A DNA stretch of 64,000 nt from UBA7803 sp036381275 (GCA_036381275.1 DASVDC010000127.1:11916-75915); one strand, 5' to 3'; numbered from the stretch's first letter, positions 8,052 through 17,388 are shown. Made by a program: numbers and translations. Notes: generated by a model from the letters alone, not told the origin.

Positions 8052-8744
8052 GTGACCGCCAACACCATCCTGCTGGTCGAGGACGAAGTGGAGATCCGCG
8101 ACATGCTGGCCTTCTCGCTCGGCCGCGCCGGCTTCCAGGTTCTGGAGTGCGGCAGCGCGGAGGAAGCGCTGCGGCATCTGGACGGCGTGCTGCCGAGCCT
8201 GCTCATCGTCGACTGGATGCTGCCCGGGATGAGCGGAGTCGATCTCGCCCGGCGGATCCGCCGCGACGAGCACACCAGCCACCTGCCGCTGATCATGCTC
8301 ACCGCGAAGGGTGAGGAGATCGACAAGCTGAAGAGCTTCGACTCCGGCGTGGACGATCACGTCACGAAGCCGTTCTCGCCGCGGGAGCTGATCGCCCGGG
8401 TCAAGGCGCTGCTTCGCCGCGCCGGCAGCCCCGACGCCGGCGTGATCGAGCACGGCCCGCTGCATCTCGACCTGCTGGCGCACGAAGTGACGGCGCACGG
8501 CCGGCCGGTGTCGCTCGGCCCGACCGAGTTCCGGCTGCTCGAGCACTTCATGACCCATCCGGGGCGCGCGTTCGCCCGCGCGCAACTGCTGGACCGGGTC
8601 TGGGGCCGCAGCGTCTACGTCGAGGAGCGTACGGTGGACGTGCACATCCTTCGCCTGCGCAAGGCGTTGACTCCGTCCGGGCTGCAGCACGTGATCCAGA
8701 CCGTGCGCGGCGTCGGCTACCGCTACCTGCAGCCGGAACGATGA
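8052..8744 (+). CDS. phoB: Phosphate regulon response regulator PhoB
   Basis: The start is GTG at 8052, giving MTANTILLVEDEVEIRDM; no better start lies nearby. The 230-residue protein has a receiver domain with acidic pocket D11-E12, phosphoacceptor D54 (VDWMLPGMSG) and K106 (VTKPFSP). An OmpR/PhoB winged-helix domain follows, with VDVHILRLRKAL and the wing VIQTVRGVGYRY near the C-terminus. When phosphorylated by PhoR it should bind the Pho boxes seen at 6703 and 7985. Its stop overlaps the phoR start (ATGATG context), so the two are translationally coupled. Confidence 0.95.
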   Translation: MTANTILLVEDEVEIRDMLAFSLGRAGFQVLECGSAEEALRHLDGVLPSLLIVDWMLPGMSGVDLARRIRRDEHTSHLPLIMLTAKGEEIDKLKSFDSGVDDHVTKPFSPRELIARVKALLRRAGSPDAGVIEHGPLHLDLLAHEVTAHGRPVSLGPTEFRLLEHFMTHPGRAFARAQLLDRVWGRSVYVEERTVDVHILRLRKALTPSGLQHVIQTVRGVGYRYLQPER

Positions 8745-10051
8745 TGCCGTCCCGGCAGGACTGGCTGATCATCGGCGCGCTCGCGCTCGCTGCGCTGCTG
8801 CTCGGTGCGATCACCGGCGCGTGGACCGCGATGCTGCTGCTCGCGGTGCTGGTGTGGGTGGTGCTCCAGCACCGGGAGCTGTCGACGTTCGTCGCCTGGG
8901 CGCGGCGTCCGCTGACCCGGCCGCGCAACCGGCTCGAGACCTGGCAGCGGCTCTCCGATCACCTGTACCGGCGGCTCCGCGAGTCGCGCGGGCGCACGGC
9001 CCGGGCGCTCGAGCGCCTGCGCACGCTGAAGGTGATCACCGACGCGCTGCCGGACGCCGCGGTCATCGTCGACCGCGTCGGCGCCATCGAAGACTTCAAC
9101 CGGGCGGCCGGCGCGTTCCTCAGGCTGAAACACTCCGATCGCGGAGCCAACCTGGCCGCGCTGGTGCGGCATCCGGAGTTCGTCTCGCTGGTGCGCGGGC
9201 AGCACACCGAGGATCTGGTCGAATTCGCCTCGCCGTTCGACGACGATCGCCGGCTGGAGGCGCGCCGGATCCCGATCGATTCGCGCCGCGCGCTGGTGCT
9301 CGTCCGGGACGTCACGCAGCTCAATCGCTTGCTCACGATGCGCCAGGACTTCGTCGCCAACGTCTCGCACGAGCTGCGCACACCGCTGACCGTGGTGGTC
9401 GGCTACCTCGAGACCATGAGCTCCGAGGCGCTCGACGCGGCGACACTGCGCGAGCTCCTCGGCAAGCTCGAGTCGCCGACCCGCCGGATGCGCGCGCTGG
9501 TCGACGACCTGCTGCTGTTGTCGCGCCTGGAGTCGAGCCCGCAGCCGGATCCGGAGTCGCTCACGCCGGTGGATGTCTGTGCGGTGATCCGCGGCTGCAT
9601 CGGCGAAGCGCGCGTGCTGAGCGGCGGCAAGCACCGGTTCGAATGCGAGTGCGACCGCACGCAGCAGCTCCTCGGTGTGGAGAACGAGCTCTACAGCGCG
9701 ATTCTCAACATGCTGACCAACGCAGTCCGCTACAGCCCGGACGGCGGCGATGTGACGATCACCTGGGCGGCGCGCGGAGCCGGCGCCCGGCTGGCGGTAC
9801 GCGATCAGGGGATCGGCATCGCGCCCGAGCATCTGCAGCGCATCACCGAGCGGTTCTACCGGGTGGATCTCGCCCGCTCCCGGGTGCGCGGCGGCACCGG
9901 CCTCGGCCTCGCCATCGTCAAGCACGTGCTGAAGCGCCACGGCAGCGCGCTGCAGGTCGAGAGCGAGCTCGGCCGCGGCAGCACGTTCTTCTGCGATTTT
10001 CCGGCGCATGCCGTGCGAAGGACCTCTCCCACTCCCCAGGAAGCACCATGA
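8741..10051 (+). CDS. phoR: Phosphate regulon sensor histidine kinase PhoR
   Basis: The product has 436 residues. An N-terminal membrane hairpin (about residues 8-42) has almost no periplasmic loop, then a PAS-like domain (about 95-195). The DHp helix has the phosphohistidine in SHELRTPLTVVVGYLE (H210), followed by the ATPase domain with N box (MLTNAVRYS), G1 (DQGIGI) and G2 (GGTGLGLAIVKHV). The lack of a periplasmic sensor domain is typical of PhoR, which reads Pi status through PstSCAB-PhoU rather than by direct ligand binding. The ATG overlaps the phoB stop, and its own stop overlaps the pstS ATG as ATGA. Confidence 0.95.
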   Translation: MMPSRQDWLIIGALALAALLLGAITGAWTAMLLLAVLVWVVLQHRELSTFVAWARRPLTRPRNRLETWQRLSDHLYRRLRESRGRTARALERLRTLKVITDALPDAAVIVDRVGAIEDFNRAAGAFLRLKHSDRGANLAALVRHPEFVSLVRGQHTEDLVEFASPFDDDRRLEARRIPIDSRRALVLVRDVTQLNRLLTMRQDFVANVSHELRTPLTVVVGYLETMSSEALDAATLRELLGKLESPTRRMRALVDDLLLLSRLESSPQPDPESLTPVDVCAVIRGCIGEARVLSGGKHRFECECDRTQQLLGVENELYSAILNMLTNAVRYSPDGGDVTITWAARGAGARLAVRDQGIGIAPEHLQRITERFYRVDLARSRVRGGTGLGLAIVKHVLKRHGSALQVESELGRGSTFFCDFPAHAVRRTSPTPQEAP

Positions 10052-11013
10052 GACGATCGAGCAAACTGATGGCTTCGTGCCTGTTGCTGCTGGTCGGCGC
10101 CGGTTCGACGGCGCAGGCCGAGGAAGCGCTCCCCGAGTATCAGCGGGTCGGCGGCGTGTCGGGCACCCTGTCCAGCATGGGCTCCGACACGCTCGCCAAC
10201 CTGATGACGCTCTGGACCGAGGAGTTCAAGCGCCAGTACCCGAACGTCACGATCCAGGTGCAGGCGGCCGGCTCCTCGACGGCACCGCCGGCGCTCACCG
10301 AAGGCACCGCGAACTTCGGGCCGATGAGCCGCGCGATGAAGGACATGGAGATCGAGGCGTTCGAAAACCGGCACGGCTACAAACCCACCGCGATCCGCGT
10401 CGCCATCGACGCGCTGGCCGTCTACGTGCACAAGGACAATCCGCTGGAGTCGCTGACGATTCCGCAGCTCGACGCGATCTTCTCGGTGACCCGACGCTGC
10501 GGCCACGACGTCGGCATCGAGACCTGGGGCCAGCTCGGCCTGACCGGGAGCTGGACCGATCGGCGCCTGCAGCTCTACGGACGCAATTCGGTCTCCGGCA
10601 CCTACGGCTACTTCAAGGAGGTGGCGCTGTGCTCGGGTGATTTCAAGAACAACGTCAACGAGCAGCCCGGATCGGCTTCGGTGGTGCAGGCGGTCTCCTC
10701 GTCGCTGAACGGCATCGGCTACTCGGGCATCGGCTACGTGACCTCCGGCGTGCGGGCCGTACCGCTCGCCGAGTACGAGGACGTGCCGCCGGTGCCCGCC
10801 ACGCCGGAGAACGCGGCGTCCGGCGACTATCCGCTGTCGCGCTACCTGTACATCTACGTGAACAAGCGCCCTGGGTCGCCGCTGCCGCCGCTGCAGCGCG
10901 AGTTCCTGAAGCTGGTGCTGTCGCGGACCGGCCAGGAAATCGTCAGCAAGGACGGCTACGTGCCCCTTCCGGCCCGGCTGGTCGAACGCGAGCTCGGCAA
11001 GCTCGAGCCGTGA
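10048..11013 (+). CDS. pstS: Phosphate ABC transporter substrate-binding protein PstS
   Basis: The start is the ATG at 10048, overlapping the phoR stop; the frame upstream is a shadow of phoR. The 321-residue product has a signal peptide (LMASCLLLLVGAGSTAQAE, about residues 7-25). The PBP fold includes phosphate-binding motifs GSDTLANLM (about 46-54), AAGSSTAPPAL, the TANFGPMSR segment and GRNSVSGTYGYF. It is the high-affinity periplasmic phosphate receptor for PstCAB. This is the short Pseudomonas/Xanthomonas-like PstS type rather than the enteric one. Placement inside the phoBR operon suggests a single Pho-controlled transcript. Confidence 0.93.
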   Translation: MRRSSKLMASCLLLLVGAGSTAQAEEALPEYQRVGGVSGTLSSMGSDTLANLMTLWTEEFKRQYPNVTIQVQAAGSSTAPPALTEGTANFGPMSRAMKDMEIEAFENRHGYKPTAIRVAIDALAVYVHKDNPLESLTIPQLDAIFSVTRRCGHDVGIETWGQLGLTGSWTDRRLQLYGRNSVSGTYGYFKEVALCSGDFKNNVNEQPGSASVVQAVSSSLNGIGYSGIGYVTSGVRAVPLAEYEDVPPVPATPENAASGDYPLSRYLYIYVNKRPGSPLPPLQREFLKLVLSRTGQEIVSKDGYVPLPARLVERELGKLEP

Positions 11014-11026
11014 GCGGGGTGTCGCG

Positions 11027-13225
11027 ATGAGCCGCACCGCCACGGCCGACGCACCGAAGGCGCAGGTCGCGCGCCGCCGGCGTGTGGTCAACGCGCTCAC
11101 CGCCCGCGTGGTGGCGCTCGGCGGCGCGGCGGTGATCGCCGCGATCACGCTGATCTTCCTCTACCTGCTCTGGGTGGTGGTGCCCGTATTCCGCGGCGCC
11201 GACATCGACACCGGGGCTTCGTACCGCCTCGAGCCCGCCGAGGCGTTGCTGATCGAGGCGAACGACAGCGAAGAGATCGGCCTGCGCATCAGCGCCGCCG
11301 GCGAGGCGCTGTTCTTCGACCTCGCCGACGGCCGGATCCGGGAGCGCGTCGACCTCGGCCGGCCGATCGCTCAGGCGAAACCGGTCTCCGACAGCGGCGG
11401 GCTGTACGCGCTGCTCGACACCGACGGCAACCTCGGCTTCGTCCAGGCGAGCTATCCGGTCTCGTTTCGCGGCGAGGACCGCGAGATCACGCCGCGCCTG
11501 GAGTTCGCGTTCGAGGAGAGCTGGATCGACGTCGGCCCGGCCGAGCTGTTCGACGTCTGGTTGTCCGGCAGGGAGCTGCTGATCGCCGCCGTCACCGGCC
11601 GCACGTTGACGATTCACCGGTTCCGGAACGTCGAACCCGACTATGCGCTCGATCTCCCGCGCCACGGGCGGGTGACGCTCCGCCGCGATTTCGATCACCT
11701 GCACTTCGGCGCGCGCGGCCGCTGGCTGTACCTGGTCGGCGCAAACGGCGCGCTCAGGGTGCTCGACCTCGCCCGACCGACCGCGCCGGAGGATCACTAC
11801 CACGGCCGCCTGACGCCCGAAGGCACGGCGATCCGCGACGTGGCCCCGCTGCTCGGTCGCCATTCACTGCTGGTCGCCGACGCCGCCGGCGGCATCACGC
11901 AGTGGTTCATGGTGCGCAGCGCGTTCGGCGAGCGGCTCGAGCCGGTGCGTCGCTTCGAGACCGACGCGCCGGTCACCCGGCTGATCCCGGAGCAGCGACG
12001 GAAGGGTTTCGCGGCCATCGACGACGGCGGCCGCCTGCACCTGTTCTATTCGACGTCGGAGCGACACCTCGCGACTCATCGAATGACCGGGACCGCGGTC
12101 GACGCGGTCAGCATCTCACCGCGCGCGGACCTCCTGCTGACGGCGAGCGCCGACGGGCACGTGCAGAGCTACCGCCTGCGGAACGACCATCCGGAGATCT
12201 CGTGGTCGACGCTCTGGTCGAAGGTCTGGTACGAGGGCTATCCGGAGCCGGTGTACAGCTGGCAGTCGTCGGCCGCGAGCACCGACTACGAGGCCAAGTT
12301 CTCGCTGACGCCGCTGCTCTTCGGCACGCTGAAGGGCGCGTTCTATGCGCTGTTCTTCGCGGTGCCGGTGGCGATCCTCGGTGCACTGTACACGGCGTAT
12401 TTCATGGCCCCGGCGATGCGCCGGCTGGTCAAGCCCGGAATCGAGGTGATGGCCGCCCTCCCGACGGTGGTTCTCGGTTTCCTCGCCGGACTGTGGCTCG
12501 CCCCGCTGATCGAAGCGAACCTCGCTGCGGTGCTGAGCGTGCTGGTGGTGATGCCGGCGCTGACGATGCTCTTCGCGTGGCTGTGGAGCCGACTGCCGGA
12601 CCGGCTGACCCGCCGCTTCGACGGGTGGTACGCGCTGATCGCGGTGCCGCTGATCGTGCTGACGATCTGGATCGCGTTCGCGATCGGCCCGTGGCTCGAG
12701 CTGACGGTGTTCGGCGGCAACACCCAGACCTGGATCCGCGAGCACCTGGGGCTCGACTACGATCAGCGCAATGCGCTGGTGGTCGGCCTCGCGATGGGTC
12801 TCGCGGTGATCCCGACCATCTTCTCGATCGCCGAGGATGCCGTCTACGGCGTGCCGACCCACCTGATCAACGGCTCACTCGCGCTCGGCGCAACGCGCTG
12901 GCAGACGCTGACCCGCGTGGTGGTGCTCACCGCGAGCCCCGGCATCTTCTCGGCGGTGATGATCGGGCTCGGCCGCGCCGTCGGCGAGACGATGATCGTG
13001 CTGATGGCCACCGGCAACACGCCGGTGATGGACATGAACATCTTCGAGGGCATGCGCACGTTCGCGGCGAACATCGCAGTGGAGATGCCCGAGTCCGAGG
13101 TCGGCAGCACCCACTACCGGATCCTGTTCCTGACCGCGCTGGTGCTGTTCATGCTGACGTTCGTGTTCAACACCGCGGCCGAGCTGGTACGCCAGCGGCT
13201 GCGGAAACGCTACGGAAACCTGTGA
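11027..13225 (+). CDS. pstC: Phosphate ABC transporter permease PstC, long form
   Basis: At 732 residues it is more than twice the length of enteric PstC. A membrane helix at about residues 33-55 is followed by a large extracytoplasmic domain (about 60-405) with repeated WD40/propeller-like strands (for example LLLTASADGHVQSYRL near 370). A conventional binding-protein-dependent permease domain then occupies about 425-725. The EAA-like loop NGSLALGATRWQTL lies near 615-628, followed by GLGRAVGETMIVL. Pseudomonas PstC has a comparable extra domain. Its role is unknown. The stop overlaps the pstA start (TGATG). Confidence 0.92.
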   Translation: MSRTATADAPKAQVARRRRVVNALTARVVALGGAAVIAAITLIFLYLLWVVVPVFRGADIDTGASYRLEPAEALLIEANDSEEIGLRISAAGEALFFDLADGRIRERVDLGRPIAQAKPVSDSGGLYALLDTDGNLGFVQASYPVSFRGEDREITPRLEFAFEESWIDVGPAELFDVWLSGRELLIAAVTGRTLTIHRFRNVEPDYALDLPRHGRVTLRRDFDHLHFGARGRWLYLVGANGALRVLDLARPTAPEDHYHGRLTPEGTAIRDVAPLLGRHSLLVADAAGGITQWFMVRSAFGERLEPVRRFETDAPVTRLIPEQRRKGFAAIDDGGRLHLFYSTSERHLATHRMTGTAVDAVSISPRADLLLTASADGHVQSYRLRNDHPEISWSTLWSKVWYEGYPEPVYSWQSSAASTDYEAKFSLTPLLFGTLKGAFYALFFAVPVAILGALYTAYFMAPAMRRLVKPGIEVMAALPTVVLGFLAGLWLAPLIEANLAAVLSVLVVMPALTMLFAWLWSRLPDRLTRRFDGWYALIAVPLIVLTIWIAFAIGPWLELTVFGGNTQTWIREHLGLDYDQRNALVVGLAMGLAVIPTIFSIAEDAVYGVPTHLINGSLALGATRWQTLTRVVVLTASPGIFSAVMIGLGRAVGETMIVLMATGNTPVMDMNIFEGMRTFAANIAVEMPESEVGSTHYRILFLTALVLFMLTFVFNTAAELVRQRLRKRYGNL

Positions 13226-14925
13226 TGCGGCTGCAGCAGCACCGTACCGGCTTCGTAGCCTGGGTCCGCTCCGGCGATCCCTGGATCTGGTTCACCGCCG
13301 CGGCGGTGTCGATCAGCATCGCCGCGGTGATCGGCCTCCTGCTGCTGATCGGCGCGCGCGGCTTCGGCCATTTCTGGCCGGATTCCGTCGCGCTGATCCG
13401 TTATCAGGACAACACCGGCAGCACGCGGACGGTGCTCGGTGAGATCGCCGGACGGGAAACGCTGCCGATCGGCCAGTTCCTCGAAGCGGATCCGTCGGCG
13501 GCCGCCTCCGTGCCGGCCGACGCGGTGGAGGTGGAACGCTGGCTCGTCCGCAGCGGCAACCGCCGCGAGGCGCCGCCGGACTTCCGCTGGGTGGTGGCGC
13601 ACCAGGTCGAGGCGCTCAGCCATCCGCCGGATGCGCTCGTGCTCGAGCGCGCCGAGTGGGGCAACGCGTACGGGTTCCTGCATTCGGTGCACGAGGGCGA
13701 ACGGCCGGTAGCGAGCGGCTCGGCGGCGCTCGAGGAGCTCGAGCGGCGGCTCGCCCGCGCGGACGAGCTGCGCGAACGCATCCACGCGCTCGAGCAGGGC
13801 CGGCTGTACGACATCAACTACCGGCTCGAGCGGCTGCGCCTCGACCGCCGCGCGCTCGAGCTGACGGATGCCGACGCCGCGCCGGACCCGGCCGCGATGG
13901 CGGAGCTCGATGCGGCGGAGGCGGAGCTGCGGGCGGACTATCGGGTCGCGGAAGCCGAGCTGCGCGCGCTGCGCGACCAGCTCGGCCGCGACAGCATCCG
14001 CCTGGAGCTCGCGGACGGTCGGCAGGTCACGATCGGCCTCGGCGAGATCGTACGCGTCTGGCAGCCGAACGCGATGGGCACGCTGGATCGCGTCGGTCAC
14101 TACTTCCGGAGCCTCTGGCTGTTCCTCTCCGAGCCGCCGCGGGAAGCGAACACCGAAGGCGGCGTCTACCCGGCGATCTTCGGCACCGTGATGATGGTGC
14201 TGCTGATGAGTCTGATGGTAACCCCGTTCGGCGTCATCGCCGCCGTGTACCTGCGCGAGTACGCACGCCAGGGTCCGTTCGTGCGGCTGATCCGCATCGC
14301 GGTGAACAACCTCGCCGGCGTGCCGTCGATCGTCTACGGCGTGTTCGGACTCGGCTTCTTCGTCTACTTTCTCGGCGGCAGCATCGACGCGCTGTTCTTC
14401 GCCGAGGCACTGCCCTCCCCCACGTTCGGCACCCCGGGGCTGCTCTGGGCCTCGCTGACGCTGGCGCTCCTGACCGTGCCGGTCGTGATCGTCTCCACCG
14501 AGGAAGGGCTCACCCGGATTCCGCGCTCGCTGCGCGAAGGAAGTCTCGCGCTCGGCGCGACCAAGGCCGAGACGCTGTTCAAGGTGGTGCTGCCGGTGGC
14601 GAGCCCGTCGATCCTGACCGGTGTGATCCTGGCCGTCGCCCGTGCGGCCGGCGAGGTGGCGCCGCTGATGCTGGTCGGCGTGGTGAAGCTCGCGCCGGCG
14701 TTGCCGGTGGACGGAAACTTTCCGTACGTGCACCTGGAACGGAAATTCATGCACCTCGGGTTCCACATCTACGACGTCGGCTTCCAGAGCCCGAACGTCG
14801 AGGCGGCCCGTCCGCTTGTGTTCGCGACCGCGCTGCTGCTGGTGGTGCTGATCATCGTGCTGAACCTGACGGCCATCATGCTGCGCAACCGCCTGGAGAA
14901 CCGCTATCGTGGCGTGGAAGGCTGA
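13225..14925 (+). CDS. pstA: Phosphate ABC transporter permease PstA, long form
   Basis: The start ATG at 13225 overlaps the pstC stop. The 566-residue product has a first membrane helix at about residues 19-43. A roughly 260-residue insert follows with a strongly charged coiled coil (LEELERRLARADELRERI near 170-187, then further heptads to about 255). The permease domain starts near residue 310 and contains REGSLALGATKAETLFKV. PstA pairs with PstC to form the phosphate channel driven by PstB. The coiled-coil insert is also seen in Pseudomonas-type PstA and may dock with the extra PstC domain; that interaction is inference. Confidence 0.92.
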   Translation: MRLQQHRTGFVAWVRSGDPWIWFTAAAVSISIAAVIGLLLLIGARGFGHFWPDSVALIRYQDNTGSTRTVLGEIAGRETLPIGQFLEADPSAAASVPADAVEVERWLVRSGNRREAPPDFRWVVAHQVEALSHPPDALVLERAEWGNAYGFLHSVHEGERPVASGSAALEELERRLARADELRERIHALEQGRLYDINYRLERLRLDRRALELTDADAAPDPAAMAELDAAEAELRADYRVAEAELRALRDQLGRDSIRLELADGRQVTIGLGEIVRVWQPNAMGTLDRVGHYFRSLWLFLSEPPREANTEGGVYPAIFGTVMMVLLMSLMVTPFGVIAAVYLREYARQGPFVRLIRIAVNNLAGVPSIVYGVFGLGFFVYFLGGSIDALFFAEALPSPTFGTPGLLWASLTLALLTVPVVIVSTEEGLTRIPRSLREGSLALGATKAETLFKVVLPVASPSILTGVILAVARAAGEVAPLMLVGVVKLAPALPVDGNFPYVHLERKFMHLGFHIYDVGFQSPNVEAARPLVFATALLLVVLIIVLNLTAIMLRNRLENRYRGVEG

Positions 14926-14934
14926 GAATTCACC

Positions 14935-14999
14935 TGTGGGAGCGGCCTCCGGCCGCGAATCCGCGGGAGGAAAGTTCGCGGCCGGAGGCCGCTCCCACA
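14935..14999. repeat. REPIN-like palindromic repeat, copy A (pstA/pstB gap)
   Basis: A complete two-arm element: the left arm starts TGTGGGAGCGGCCTCCGG and the right arm ends GGAGGCCGCTCCCACA, with a 14-nt middle. Transcribed, it would form a GC-rich hairpin. It begins 9 nt after the pstA stop and ends 26 nt before the pstB start, inside an operon. Confidence 0.9.
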
Positions 15000-15025
15000 A
15001 TCTCGTGACGAGCAACGACGGAGCC

Positions 15026-15826
15026 ATGGCCAGACCTACACCCCAACCCGCCGCGCGCCAGGACGGCAGCAGCGACGCCGCCATCGAGGTCGAGAACCTG
15101 TCGCTGTACTACGGCGAAACGCGGGCGCTGAAGAACATCACGCTGAGCATCCCGCGCCGCCAGGTCACCGCGTTCATCGGCCCGTCCGGCTGCGGTAAGT
15201 CGACGCTGCTGCGCTGCTTCAACCGGATGAACGATCTGATCGACGGCGTCCGCGTGGAAGGCCGGATCCTGCTGGAGGGGCAGGACATCTACGCCCGGGA
15301 CGTGGACGTGGCCCAGCTTCGCCGCCGGGTCGGCATGGTGTTCCAGCGGCCGAATCCGTTCCCGAAGTCGATCTACGACAACGTCGCCTACGGGCTGCGC
15401 CTGGAGCGGAAGCCGCCGAAGTCGGAGCTGGACGAGCGCGTCGAGTGGGCGCTGCGCAGCGCCGCGCTCTGGGACGAGGTGAAGGATCGGCTGAAGGAAT
15501 CGGCGCTCGGGCTTTCCGGCGGCCAGCAGCAGCGCCTGGTGATCGCTCGGGCGGTGGCGATTCAGCCCTCCGTGCTGCTGCTCGACGAGCCGGCGTCGGC
15601 GCTGGATCCGATTTCGACGTTGAAGATCGAGGAACTCATCCACCAGTTGAAGTCCAACTACACCATCGTGATCGTCACCCACAACATGCAGCAGGCGGCG
15701 CGGGTGTCGGATCACACGGCGTTCCTGTATCTGGGGGAGCTGATAGAGTTCGACCGCACGGGCAACGTGTTCACGAACCCCAGGCAGCAGAGAACCGAAG
15801 ACTACATCACCGGCCGGTACGGCTGA
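15026..15826 (+). CDS. pstB: Phosphate ABC transporter ATP-binding protein PstB
   Basis: The start is the ATG at 15026 (MARPTPQPAARQ). An earlier in-frame ATG at 14909 would overlap pstA and translate through the REPIN, so it is rejected. The 266-residue ATPase has Walker A GPSGCGKST (52-60), Q-loop FQRPNPFPKS, signature LSGGQQQRL and Walker B LLLDEPASALDP, all typical of PstB. It energises phosphate uptake and signals to PhoR through PhoU. It is separated from pstA by 100 bp containing a REPIN, which could lower or uncouple its expression. Confidence 0.95.
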   Translation: MARPTPQPAARQDGSSDAAIEVENLSLYYGETRALKNITLSIPRRQVTAFIGPSGCGKSTLLRCFNRMNDLIDGVRVEGRILLEGQDIYARDVDVAQLRRRVGMVFQRPNPFPKSIYDNVAYGLRLERKPPKSELDERVEWALRSAALWDEVKDRLKESALGLSGGQQQRLVIARAVAIQPSVLLLDEPASALDPISTLKIEELIHQLKSNYTIVIVTHNMQQAARVSDHTAFLYLGELIEFDRTGNVFTNPRQQRTEDYITGRYG

Positions 15827-15843
15827 CGACCCGAGGGGGCATC

Positions 15844-16533
15844 ATGAGCAATCCCCACATATCCGAGCAGTACGACGCTGAGCTCGACGCGGCTCGGAAC
15901 CTGTTGATGGAAATGGGTGGTCTCGTCGAGCAGCAGCTCCACGACGCGGCCAAGGCGCTCATCGACCACGACGCAGAGCTGGCCGAGAAGGTGCGGGCCA
16001 ACGACGCCCGGGTGAACCAGATCGAGCTCGATCTGGACGAGCAGTGCACCCACATCATCGCGCGACGCCAGCCCACCGCCCGTGACCTGCGCACGCTGAT
16101 CGCGGTGATGAAGGCGAGCACCGATCTCGAACGCATAGGCGACGAAGCCTGCCGTATCGCGCGGATGGCCCAGGCGATGTCCGGCATGGAATACCCGGCC
16201 GATCAATACGCCGACTTCCGCTCGCTCGTGGGGCTGACCGAGCAGATGGTCGCGTGCAGCCTCGATGCGTTCGCGCGGCTCGACGCGGACGGCGCGCTCG
16301 AGTGCATCCGCTCCGACGACGCCATCGATCAGGGCTACGCCGCGATCCTGCGCGACCGGGGCAGCGCGATGCGTACCGATGCCGCCGGCATCGACCGCGC
16401 GATGAACGTGATCTGGGCCGCGCGGGCGCTCGAGCGGATCGGCGATCACGCGAAGAACATCAGCGAATACGTCGTCTACCTCGTCAGAGGCAAGGACGTA
16501 CGTCACGCGGACAAGCGCACGAACCCCTTGTAG
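15844..16533 (+). CDS. phoU: Phosphate signalling protein PhoU
   Basis: The start ATG at 15844 follows a GAGGGGG SD, 17 bp after pstB. The 229-residue all-helical protein has two three-helix PhoU repeats, each with the acidic metal-binding signature ERIGD (E96-D100, and again in ALERIGDHAKNIS near residue 200). It links PstSCAB to PhoR and keeps the Pho regulon off in high phosphate. It is the last gene of the operon, and a REPIN lies one base after its stop. The frame is open upstream only as a shadow of pstB. Confidence 0.95.
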   Translation: MSNPHISEQYDAELDAARNLLMEMGGLVEQQLHDAAKALIDHDAELAEKVRANDARVNQIELDLDEQCTHIIARRQPTARDLRTLIAVMKASTDLERIGDEACRIARMAQAMSGMEYPADQYADFRSLVGLTEQMVACSLDAFARLDADGALECIRSDDAIDQGYAAILRDRGSAMRTDAAGIDRAMNVIWAARALERIGDHAKNISEYVVYLVRGKDVRHADKRTNPL

Positions 16534-16534
16534 T

Positions 16535-16594
16535 TGTGGGAGCGGCCTCCGGCCGCGAATTGCGGAGCGTTCGGGGCCGGAGGCCGCTCGCACA
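16535..16594. repeat. REPIN-like palindromic repeat, copy B (after phoU)
   Basis: Left arm TGTGGGAGCGGCCTCCGG is intact. The right arm is diverged at two positions (GGGGCC for GCGGCC, and CTCGCACA for CTCCCACA). It starts 1 nt after the phoU stop and ends 8 nt before the stop of the convergent SDR gene, a place where it could act as a bidirectional terminator. Confidence 0.85.
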
Positions 16595-16602
16595 GCGATT
16601 CG

Positions 16603-17388
16603 CTACCGCCTTGCCATCGGCATCTGCATCAGGTGGTGCCCGCCGTCGAGCAGCAGCGTCTCGCCGGTGACCACGCCGGCCCCGGTGAGGAACCAGACGA
16701 TCACCTCCGCGATGGTGTCCGGCGTGGTCGTGAGCTTGAGCGGCGTGCTCTGCTCGAGGTATGCCTTGGTACGGGCGTAAGCCTCCTTGCCCAGGCCCTG
16801 CTCCAGCCACTCACCCTGGATGAACCCCGGGCAGACGGTGTTCACCCGGATCTCCGGACCGAGCACGCGCGCGAGCGACAGCCCGAGCGTGATCATCGCC
16901 CCTTTCGACGCGGCATACGCGATCGAGCTGCCGACGCCCATCACGCCGGCGATGGACGCGACGTTCACTACCGCGCCGCGGCCGCCGCGGCGCATCGCCG
17001 GCACCACCGCGCGCACCATCTGATAGGCGCCGACGGTGTTGACCGCGTAGATGCGCTGGAAATCCTCCGCCGACAGGCCCTCGAGGTCGGCGTGGTCGCA
17101 GAACTTCGTGGTGCCGGCGTTGTTCACCAGCGCATCGATCCGCCCCCAGCGCTCTTCCGCGGCCGCGGCGAGGCGCCGGCAGTCGGCGTCGTTCGCGACG
17201 TCCGCCTGCACCACCACCGTCTCGACACCGAACGCCTCGCAGGCCTTCTGGGTCTCGCGTGCGCCCGCCTCGTTGTGGGCGTAGTTGATCACCACGTGAC
17301 AGCCCTTTTCGGCGAGCTGCCGTGCCGTCGCGGCCCCGACCCCGGACGACGAACCGGTGACGATGGCGACACCACCTTCCAGATCCAT
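16603..17388 (-). CDS. Short-chain dehydrogenase/reductase (SDR)
   Basis: This 261-residue classical SDR has the cofactor motif VTGSSSGVGAATARQL (about residues 11-26), NNAG near 90, the catalytic Ser in VNVASIAG and the YAASK active site (about 157-161). It resembles the FabG-like oxidoreductases whose substrate cannot be read from sequence. It converges on phoU with a REPIN between and lies downstream of the aminotransferase on the same strand (84-bp gap). Joint transcription with that gene is possible, which would suggest a role in amine or amino-alcohol metabolism; this is inference. Confidence 0.85.
   Translation of the reverse strand: MDLEGGVAIVTGSSSGVGAATARQLAEKGCHVVINYAHNEAGARETQKACEAFGVETVVVQADVANDADCRRLAAAAEERWGRIDALVNNAGTTKFCDHADLEGLSAEDFQRIYAVNTVGAYQMVRAVVPAMRRGGRGAVVNVASIAGVMGVGSSIAYAASKGAMITLGLSLARVLGPEIRVNTVCPGFIQGEWLEQGLGKEAYARTKAYLEQSTPLKLTTTPDTIAEVIVWFLTGAGVVTGETLLLDGGHHLMQMPMARR

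Noticed and set aside
14909..15025. Longer N-terminus for PstB starting inside pstA
   Set aside because: It would translate the REPIN hairpin and adds residues absent from PstB proteins.
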